A DNA stretch of 64,000 nt from Cerrena zonata (taxonomy: Eukaryota; Basidiomycota; Agaricomycetes; Polyporales; Cerrenaceae), in assembly GCA_038087015.1 (NCBI GenBank), contig JASBNA010000003.1, forward strand, positions 1,426,001 to 1,490,000, read 5' to 3'. The translations under genes were made by a program, and so were the position numbers. The notes below the pieces were generated by a model. It was given only the letters and a program-made list of their open reading frames with translations, was not told the origin of the DNA and ran no database searches. Below, one piece after another: positions 12,801-20,701 of the stretch (within the stretch, counting starts at the first letter, position 1; every line of letters starts with the position of its first letter).

Positions 12801-13976
12801 TCACATTTTACAGAACGACATTCAGGAAATGGGCTGACCGGTGGACCACTCGAATCAACGAGAAGAGCTTACTCCAGAGCTTCAGAGACATCAAGCGTGA
12901 AGGTTAGTACTTTTTTATAGTGGAGGGAACATCATACTAATATCGCGTTACAGAAAAGTTGCGCCGGGTGTTTTACCGTTGGCTCACACTTGCCAGACAA
13001 GCTCGTCATAAACGTTTGCTCTTAGAGGAGAGGGAGCAGGAATTCCGCTTGAACCGGATGGAAGATACTTGGGGCAAGTGGCGAGATAAACTCCAGGACA
13101 GGAGACTACAGCCACTTGTAGACGAGTATGTTATCACGCGGCAGACTGGTCTTGTCTTCCGTGCATTTGGAATTTGGCATGCAAAGACCAAGGTAAACTT
13201 GATATTTCTCTCATCTTTCTTTATAAATGCTCATATCTCGTGTATCGTTATAGTCACTACCGGCCATACACTTCTATAACTCACATTTGAAGGCGAAAGT
13301 TTGGAGGGCTTGGAGAGATTCTGTGCCTAACCCGGCTCAATCGAAGATGGCACGAGATACATACCAGAAAGCTCTGCAGAGTATGCACATCTCACGCTAT
13401 GATTTGAACCTCATACTGATGCCCTTTGTAGCTAAAATATTCAAGCAATGGTCCCAAGCTTACAAAGGAAAGATGGCCCTCAAAGCAGTCGCTCGTGCGA
13501 GATATCTCCGACTTCCCCTTGCTGTGTCCACACAATCAAAACCCCAACCGCGAACACTTGGACTACCTACTCCCAGCTCCTCCATATCTTCTTACCGGCG
13601 CCCAGTCTCACGTCCAAAGACACCGCCGTCAACCACCGAAGATGAAGAAGAATCAGACGTTCCTCCTCCCGTACCGCTGGCACGCTTCGGACGCGGAAAA
13701 CCAGGGATCAGTAGTCTTCTCGCTTCCAGACCACCACGCTCTGTGATGTCCGAAGAGATTACACCCAGGAGACCGAGAGCACCGGCTTCAAGGCCAAAGT
13801 TGTCCACTCGTGCGCCTAGCCCAACAGGCTCCGTAGTTTCTGAGGCAACGCAGGTATTCAGCGAAATTGCAGCACCATCTCAAGCTGCGAGTTCATCAGG
13901 GGGAGGACTCCGCCGTACCCGACTATTACAGGAACTTGAATCACGCGGTTTTAAATCAAGACCCTTCCACATGTAG
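9886..13976 (+). CDS. Sfi1-like centrin-binding spindle pole body protein
   Basis: Sfi1 proteins form a long helix of short repeats, each binding a centrin, and span the spindle pole body half-bridge. The N-terminal 400 residues are Ser/Pro/Thr-rich and probably disordered, preceded by a small folded segment (FNPGDEVVYYGKLLKLG). From about 10990 onward there are many irregular repeats of 25-35 residues, each centred on a Trp with flanking hydrophobics and basic residues: RCWDVWKQGF, LALGVWKQKLLKR, LLRDAWIQWRQVQ, RCLRVWKDRL, VVGKAFDVWKSH, and so on to about 13470. The C-terminus is again Ser/Pro/Arg-rich and ends GFKSRPFHM. The repeat region is broken by numerous introns, so the model is a chain of exons. 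The Sfi1 assignment rests on the Trp-repeat pattern, which a profile search should confirm. Length of about 1,100 aa is in range. Confidence 0.8.
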
Positions 13977-14367
13977 TGCATATTATACGTTTCGAGTACA
14001 TACATACCCTTTTTTTCTATTGTTTGTGATTACACCGCCTGCACTTCTTTATGCTACTAATTTATCCTGCGCAAGTCAGGTTGTGTTATATGTCATTGGG
14101 GTTTTTGAATTTAAAGCTTGGAAGGCAATGCATTTACGCACAAATCATGCAATAAGGGGCGGAGGCAAGATTCCCACGAAAGGGAGTCTCGCTCAGCAGC
14201 CTCTTCGCACAGCGGCCAAAGCTTGTGCACCGCAGCGAACCCTGTTCGTCCTCTGTGTGGCTTTGCTCTCTCCCAGCCTCATCGCAGTGAACCCTTTCCC
14301 AACTCCAAGGGTTTAAATCGACCGATTCTTCCTTTCTCTCCCTCTTACTTCTTGATACGACACTATA
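13977..14367. promoter_or_regulatory. Spacer: 3' end of the Sfi1-like gene and promoter of the syntaxin gene
   Basis: The last 60 bases before the syntaxin ATG are pyrimidine-rich, as in many fungal leader sequences. No gene was seen. Confidence 0.4.
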
Positions 14368-15846
14368 ATGGCACGAGATAGATTAGCTGCACTTAGGGTA
14401 TGTTTCAGTGCCGCTTGCTTGAGTGTGATGAGACTAACTTTAGGAACGTTCAAACTTTAGGCTCAACGCCAACAGCAGGGCGACACGCCCCAAACTCATG
14501 AAATGACGAACCTCCAAACACCAGACTATATCACACAGCCTGGAAATGGTGCGGGGAACGGAGGTGATCCTATGTCCGCCTTCTATTCCGAGGTACGTAT
14601 CTCTTCTAGTGGACCTTGCTCTTCACCACTAAAACGTGTTTGGTATCTGGTAGATATCATCTTTACAGGATACTATCTCGCAATACAGCGCAAATGTCTC
14701 CCGAATTGGTGACCTACAGTCCAGAAGCTTGAACAGCACAGACGAAAGCCAAAACAGACACAATGCTGGGGTTTTGGACGACCTTGTTTCGCAAACTCGT
14801 GATTTGGGTAACGGTATCAAGCAGAGAATACAGAGCTTGGATGCACGACCTGCGCAGCCGGGTGAAAACCTTGCCATCAGGAAGAACCAGGTAAATCGGC
14901 GCTGTGTTCATTCAGAAAGAAATGTCGAATGCTGACGATAGACAATTTGATGATAGATCGCACTTGTGAGGAACAAGTTCGTCGAAGCTCTCCAGGGATA
15001 CCAAGGAGTTGAGAGGGACTACCGTGCGAGGTACAAGCAGCGAGTTGAACGACAGTTCAGGATTGGTGCGTATGAAGGCACTAATATAACATTCATATAT
15101 TTACTTACGATTTCGTCTAGTCAAACCTGATGCCACAGCTGAGGAGATTAATGCTGTCGTTAACGACACTTCTGGTGGAGGAGATCAGATCTTTGCTCAA
15201 GCTGTATGTCCGAGGTTTCCTTCTACTCAAATCATTGACTTATTGCAAATCCTATTTCAGTTGACAAGCTCAACCCGATACGGCGAATCCAGAGCTGCAT
15301 ACCGGGAAGTGCAAGATCGCCACGAGGATATTAGGAAGATTGAAAGGACACTAGAAGAACTTGCTCAACTCTTCAATGACGTATGTATCCCGTTCCCTCC
15401 TTACCCCTGCTTCTTCCTTTCCCACCATCTCATTATCAAAATCCCTCGACGACGAGGACGACAACGTCTATATTTATTCATTATCGTTCTGCATCCTCGA
15501 TCATCGTTTTTCATATTCGGGTAACCAAACTGCTTTGCTGACGACAATGGCTGTGCTTTAACAGGTGAGTGTGTTGGTCCAACAACAGGACGACTCAATC
15601 AACGTCATTGAAACTACTGCCGGAAAGGTTGAGGCTGACACAGAAGCTGGGTGAGTACCATCCAGTCTATCTCAAAATAAACATTCTGACTAGGCTATTT
15701 CTTTCAGGTTGCAACAAACCGAAAAAGCTGTCAAGTCCGCTCGAGCGGCTCGTCGCAAGCGTTGGATATGTTTCATCCTTTTGCTCGTCATCATCGCCAT
15801 CCTCGCTCTTGTTCTCGGTCTCAAGTTCGGTCTGAAAAATAACTGA
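14368..15846 (+). CDS. Plasma-membrane syntaxin (Sso1/Sso2, PSO type), Qa-SNARE
   Basis: A t-SNARE for fusion of secretory vesicles with the plasma membrane. The first exon is ten codons (MARDRLAALR). The Habc region contains DLQSRSLNSTDESQ, then ALVRNKFVEALQGYQGVERDYRARYKQRVERQFRIVKPDAT, split in the genome by introns and typical of Sso-type syntaxins. The SNARE helix begins IRKIERTLEELAQLFNDV and continues, after an intron (about 15380-15564), with SVLVQQQDDSINVIE, supplying the central Gln layer. The C-terminus is one membrane anchor (WICFILLLVIIAILALVLGL) with a short luminal tail ending LKNN. About 310 aa. Confidence 0.93.
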
Positions 15847-16600
15847 TCATCGTCTTTCCTCTTCGGCATATGCCTATAATTTCCCCTCCTCGTGTATGTC
15901 ATGTTCATGCTTCACGCTCTACCGCGATACGCCACCTTCTCTCTCAGGATAACGTTCTACGCAATTGATGCACTCCACATGAGCTACCTAATGCTCTGGA
16001 CTTTTTTCACGATCTGCCCCAATATCTCATCCAAAGAAGTTCAGCTACGATCTTATCTTATTACCATTCACATTACACTATCTTTTTGTATCTTGATTTT
16101 CCAGAAGCATCCCGTCTGTGCTTGGTATACCAAATTAATTTCAGGACTTTTAACCTTTTTTTGCTACTCCTCGTTCTGCAGCGATGCTGGAGGCGGTGTC
16201 GTGAGGGTTCAAGAGGTGTGTTTGTTTCTCAAGGCTCCTACTGACTTTTATACAACGGATCCCATTGAAGATACATATGTATTGAACGCTCTTTACTATT
16301 TCCTATCAATGATGGAGATAGATATAAGAGTCAATCGGGTGAGTTACAATGAGTGGTTCATAAGGAACCTGCAGCTCTTTGCACATACTGAGCGACTTAT
16401 TCTTCAACGACAACGTTGAACGTTAAACGTTGAAGCCAAAAGCGGCTGACATGAACTACCCAAGAAGGAAAAAACCGACCGAGTTGGGTATGACGCAGTG
16501 CCGAAGACTCGATGACGATGTTCGACATTCCGCGTCGACAAATAAGGAAGGTATGTTCAGGTTCGGGTTGACCTTGTCACGGTCAGCCCCCGTCCGAGTC
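15847..16600. other. Intergenic stretch with a long open frame of doubtful meaning
   Basis: The first part is the syntaxin 3' region. An open frame covers 15892-16419 (about 175 codons, GTG-led in its longest form). It begins in the likely 3' untranslated region and shows no family resemblance. A small inverted repeat lies at 16402-16435. Confidence 0.4.
16402..16435. repeat. Short inverted repeat with AACGTT motifs
   Basis: CTTCAACG at 16402-16409 pairs with CGTTGAAG at 16428-16435. The loop and right arm contain three closely spaced AACGTT palindromes. It lies about 175 bases before the TATA-like element of the repeat array. It could be a protein-binding site or chance. Confidence 0.35.
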
Positions 16601-16608
16601 CTGGTACA

Positions 16609-16617
16609 GATAAAAGG
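16609..16617 (+). promoter_or_regulatory. TATA-like element before the repeat array (GATAAAAGG)
   Basis: It is followed by about 130 bases of strongly pyrimidine-rich sequence (16620-16750), which resembles a fungal transcription start region and leader. It suggests that the downstream repeat array is transcribed on the plus strand. This is inference only. Confidence 0.35.
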
Positions 16618-16759
16618 ACCCCCGCTTCTCCAGCACACCCCATCCTCTTCTCTCTCTTCAACCACTACCATCTCCGCTCCCCTCCCTCCACTACCAGCCA
16701 CATATACACTCTCGACGCTTACATCTCTCGCTCCCTCTCCCTCTACCGACACCTGACCT

Positions 16760-17545
16760 GGGGAGGGCACTCAACAAGCTGGGTGTCCTGTTGCCGACCT
16801 CTACGCGGTCCCTGGGATGAGTACCCTTCGGGGGAAACTAACGGCACGATCATCAAGCCCTCAAAATGACCCGCCTCAAGACGACGAGTGTTTGCTACTG
16901 ACCATTTGTTTTACAGGTCCCAGGGAGGGCACCCAACAAGCTGGGTGTCCAGTGCCGACCTTTTCGTGGTCCCTGGGATAAGTACCTTTCGAGGGAAACC
17001 AACGGCACGAACATCAAGCCATCAAGATGACCCTCTGCAAGCCTCCACTCTACCGTTGGTGTTTCCACTTTTCCACATTTGAGGCTGACTTCCCGGGGAG
17101 GGCACCCAACAAGCTGGGTGTCCAGTGCCGACCTCTACGTGGTCCCTGGGATGAGTACCCTTCGGGGGAAACTAACGGCACGAACCTCAAGCCATCAAGA
17201 TGACCCGCCTCAAAACATCAAGTGTCCGCCGCTAACCATTTGCTTTACAGGTCCCGGGGAGGGCACCCAACAAGCTGGGTGTCCAGTGCCGACCTTTTCG
17301 TGGTCCCTGGGATAAGTACCCTTCAGGGGAAACCAACGGCACAAACCTCAAAGCATCAAGATGACCCGCCTCAAGTCACGTCAAGGATAAAAATGTTTGT
17401 GTTTCTCGTTCTCCAAGTTTGTGTGCTGACGTTCCCGGGGAGGGCACCCAACAAGCTGGGTGTCCAGCGCCGGCCTTTTCGTGGCCTCCGGGATAAGTAC
17501 CCCTCGTCTTCGGACGAGGGCGAAACCAACGGCGCGAACCTCAAC
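16760..17545 (+). repeat. Five-copy tandem repeat array, alternating two unit types
   Basis: A core of about 100 bases recurs five times, its GGGAGGGCAC motif starting at 16761, 16923, 17096, 17257 and 17438. Spacings are 162, 173, 161 and 181, so the array alternates two linker types. Linkers after copies 1 and 3 share CATTTG(T/C)TTTACAGGTCCC; those after copies 2 and 4 share GCTGAC(G)TTCCC. The true period is therefore a dimer of about 335-342 bases, present two and a half times. Each core contains an inverted repeat, GGGCACCCA-ACAAGC-TGGGTGTCC (nine pairs with one G-U), and a second possible short stem. All three reading frames are open across most of the core but stop in or just after each unit, so I cannot assign a protein. 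The last copy has a 9-base insertion near 17504. Function is unknown. Confidence 0.9.
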
Positions 17546-18154
17546 CTTTTATGTTACATTGTCAGTGGAACTGTAACACGGCTGACAGAAGTAAGTTAGC
17601 ACTTCGAAGTTCGCGCACCTTGTAATGTACTATGGTCGGGTGTAGATTTTACTACAATTGTGGCTGTCAGTGTTCGATAACGTCAATAATGAAATATACC
17701 AATGTGATAACCTTTCGCTCTGCATGCGTCTCCTGATATCGGTGGCCAAGGGGGAAATAGAATCTAAAGGTTTAGTTTATACAATCAATTGAGATGGAAA
17801 TGCCTGTCCAACCTGTACCTATGTATGTAGCTCGCTGTATTGAAAAGTCAATGATCAGTACCGTCCGATCTCCTGTTGCTTTTGGATATCTTGTTGTAGA
17901 TGTCGGGTTTAACAAATGTTAGTATTATGCCGGAGCTCGGAGCTTAGAAAATGTAACCCGAGTGGAACGGGAAACCAGAATGCTCCAGTTTACATGTATA
18001 CCCACGACAAAACCGCATGTATAGTAAGGGATCATGACTTGGTACATAACCTACTTGTGTCTGACCAGCCGGATCTAATACAATCAGGTATTTCATAATA
18101 CAATTAATTCATACACATTGAATTTGAACTTCATTGAAAGCTTGACCACCGATA
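17546..18154. other. Spacer after the repeat array, no gene seen
   Basis: A donor-like AAGTAAGT lies near 17588. It could end an exon of a transcript that includes the repeat array, but no partner exon could be identified. The remainder is the 3' side of the minus-strand hydrolase. Confidence 0.4.
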
Positions 18155-19138
18155 TCACATCCCCAAGACTCTTGAGCTTGGGTGGTCAAGCACGAACCGA
18201 GCAACGATCGCCGCATACTGCTCCTTTGTCAAAACCTCATCATGATCCCCCTCCAAACTGTCATCCCACATCACCTTTACATCCGAGTCCTCCACCATCC
18301 CCGTAATATGCTCGTGAAATTTCCTACTCTGTTTTATATCCACCAAGGTATCACCAAGCGAATGCATGATGAGCCAATACACGTGCCTGGCCTCCGGACG
18401 TAAATTATATGCCGCAGTATTAGACGGAGCATAAGAGTCGTGTTCTCCAAACACATCCGCGATGAACCAAGCTTTATATTCCGGGAACGACTCCAAGAGG
18501 AGGTCGATATCGTAAATCCCCTCGGAAAAAATAATTCCCAGCGTAGCTTCGAGCAATCTTCCTGATGGCTCCAAAGTCGGGAATGCCGTGGGCGGTATCG
18601 GAGAAAGGAAGATAGATGCTAGCATATGTGCGGAACAGCTATGTCCTACGAGATAGAACCTCTCAGAGTCATAGCACGGTCGACCGGACTCTTTGGGGCC
18701 TTCCCAGTCTAGGAGGAAATGAAGAAAATGAAGGACATCCTCCGCGTGTGCGGGGTGTTTGATAGGGGTCTCGGGTTTAGTGAGACGATAGTTTGGGACG
18801 GCGACAGGGAAGGAAGTGAGTGCCGCTAGACGTTGGGCGAGAACGGCATGTTCAGACTTGTCTTCGCTGCAGGACCCAGAGGTACGGTAACTGAGAACCC
18901 GCTGCATTTGGGCTGAGGTTGGCGAGGGGACTCACGAACGCCATGCGCCTCCATGCACAAAGCAGATTAACGGTGGTGGCGATGAAGGATTAGGATTTTG
19001 CGAGCCATTGCATGTGTTTGCGAGAGGTGAAGAATTTGTGGACTCGGAGGGGATATACAAGTCGAAGGACTGAAGGTGGCTGTGCGAACCGGTGTATGAT
19101 ATGTCGCGGACGACTGCGATCTTCGAAGTCGGGTTCAT
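18155..19138 (-). CDS. Alpha/beta hydrolase, kynurenine formamidase-like (BNA7 type)
   Basis: Kynurenine formamidases hydrolyse N-formylkynurenine in tryptophan breakdown to NAD. Exon 1 (19138 to about 18935) starts MNPTSKIAVVRDISYTG and ends at the oxyanion motif HGGAWR. It joins near 18868 to EDKSEHAVLAQRL, skipping an in-frame but non-homologous stretch. Exon 2 carries VPNYRLTKPETPIKHPAH and the nucleophile elbow GHSCSA. Asp and His candidates lie in SLGDTLVD and EGDHDEVL. The HGGAW plus GHSxS pair and the PNYRL...HPAH...DV block match the BNA7 group. About 300 aa, soluble, no signal peptide. Other esterase activities cannot be excluded. Confidence 0.8.
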
Positions 19139-19621
19139 GCTGTCCAACTGCCTGTTCGAATGTCAGATGGATGGGATGTAGTCTAGAATGGGCCGAGCAA
19201 TTCTTGAGATGTCAGAGCGAAGGGGTACAATGAGGAAGTAGGTAGGCACCGCCGCTGCGGCTTGTAGGTAGCCGAGTTCGGGGGCTCTCAATCAGCGAGA
19301 CCGTGCGCTCGGGTTTGGAGGTAGATTGGGACTATGTTTGGGACAAGTTTGTGTTTACCCTGGTTACGAACATTCGGGTGTGAGTCGAGTGAATTGAGAG
19401 AGCAGGTGGAGGGGAAGTGGAGGCATGCAAGTGAAAGATGGAGTGAAATGAGGGAGACTTACGGAAGAAGACTCACAGAGTGGGAGGGCCAAGAGTAGAA
19501 GGACAGGATTGGCAATGCCGTCTTGAATGACGGAGGGCTAGTTTGAGAGAGTTCCTGGGTCGCCAGTGCCCATACTGCGGAAGCGCCCACAGCCTCCTAC
19601 ACATACGACATACCAGCTCGC
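19139..19621. promoter_or_regulatory. Divergent promoter region between hydrolase and PMP3
   Basis: About 600 bases separate the two start codons (19138 and 19747). Apart from the CRE and TATA box annotated on the PMP3 side, no gene was seen. Confidence 0.45.
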
Positions 19622-19629
19622 TGACGTCA
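19622..19629. promoter_or_regulatory. CRE/ATF palindrome TGACGTCA
   Basis: A perfect TGACGTCA lies 26 bases before the PMP3 TATA box. In fungi this octamer is bound by stress-activated bZIP factors of the Atf1/Sko1 type. PMP3 genes respond to salt and cold, so the link is reasonable but inferred. Confidence 0.5.
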
Positions 19630-19654
19630 TGCACACCCTAGGCCTGCGCCTGTT

Positions 19655-19662
19655 TATAAAAG
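19655..19662 (+). promoter_or_regulatory. TATA box of PMP3 (TATAAAAG)
   Basis: Consensus element 92 bases before the ATG, followed by a CT-rich stretch ending CACAAAGACAAGACACC before the start codon. Confidence 0.65.
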
Positions 19663-19746
19663 AAGCCTCCAACCCGAAACATCCCTCACCATTTTATCCC
19701 CCCTTTTCCGCATCTCTTCTCTCTACCCTCACAAAGACAAGACACC

Positions 19747-20157
19747 ATGCCTTTCACCGGTTCAGACATTTGCAAGGTAAGCACCTTTTGTCTGCAAGTG
19801 TGAGCTGCGAGCTAATCATCTTCCTCCAGATCTTGTTAGTATTCTCACTCGCGTTATCTCAACCAAGCCACGAGGCCTAACGACTTCTCCTTTTTCTCGA
19901 ACAGCTTTGCCATCTTCATCCCACCTCTCGGTGTTTTCCTCGAGCGTGGGTGCGGCTCTGACCTCCTTATCAACATCCTCTTGGTGAGTTTCACGTTCCC
20001 TGTCCATAGACTCTTCCAGAAACTGACTCGTGTTTTCACAGACCATCCTCGGTTACATGTATGCCTCTCATGTGTTTCTGGGCATCAAGCCACATACTGA
20101 TTTGTTTCTTGCAGCCCTGGAATCATCCACGCACTATACATCATTCTCAAGTATTGA
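19747..20157 (+). CDS. PMP3: PMP3-type plasma membrane proteolipid (UPF0057)
   Basis: Very small two-helix membrane protein (57 aa) that in yeast limits cation leak and membrane hyperpolarisation. Exons: 19747-19776, 19830-19834, 19905-19983, 20042-20058, 20115-20157. The total is 174 nt, in frame throughout. The product begins MPFTGSDICKIFFAIF and contains the family signature PPLGVFLERGCG, then INILLTILGYIPGIIHALYI, ending LKY. Exon 2 is only five bases (ATCTT) and exon 4 is seventeen. Without exon 2, exon 1 and exon 3 are out of frame. The five-residue spacing of the family is kept only when it is included. No exon is long enough to be found by simple open-frame scanning. Confidence 0.9.
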
Positions 20158-20701
20158 TAAACGTGCATCACCCCCAAGCCACTCATGACCCATTCACGAT
20201 GCCACGTTCCAACCATTTCCTTGTACGCCAGGATGAAGCCGTGTACGGTATTATATGTTGATTCTACTAGATACAATCTCTGTATCCCATAATTGATATA
20301 CCCTCGTGGACTTTGAAACTCAATCTCCTATCCTGCAGTTCGAAGCGTGAACGCATAACCTTATGATAACATAAATGTCTAAAGCTTCGGTGCTTCTAGC
20401 GCAGTTGCAAAGGCACGTATCAATCTCACAACGCATCTTCGCAATGAGGAAATTGGAATGTATGAATACAGTATTTGAACTTCTATCGTCCGTCTCTCTA
20501 GTGGTAATGTCACAATGTCAAAGGCTCCACAACACAATACCTATGAGCTCGGAAACTTCTCTTTAAACCTCTCGATACTCTTATCCCTCTCACTCCTCCT
20601 CAGAATACTCTGTATCCCCTTCTTCATCTGTCTCCCCGCCATCGTCACCACTCTCTTCGGAATCCTCAACGTCTGCTTTGTCTGTTCTCCGAACGTCGTC
20701 T

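Noticed and set aside
15892..16419. Open frame of about 175 codons after syntaxin
   Set aside because: It begins in the likely 3' untranslated region with a non-ATG start, has no recognisable domain, and its composition is that of AT-rich spacer.
16888..17599. Protein-coding reading of the repeat array (frames giving HPTSWVSSADL, PNKLGVQCRPFRG or GTQQAGCPV)
   Set aside because: Three frames are open in each unit and none stays open across units. Copy 0 has an extra base, and differences between copies show no clear synonymous bias. I keep it as a repeat, not a CDS.
18182..18403. Plus-strand frames inside the formamidase-like gene
   Set aside because: Shadows of the minus-strand coding exon.
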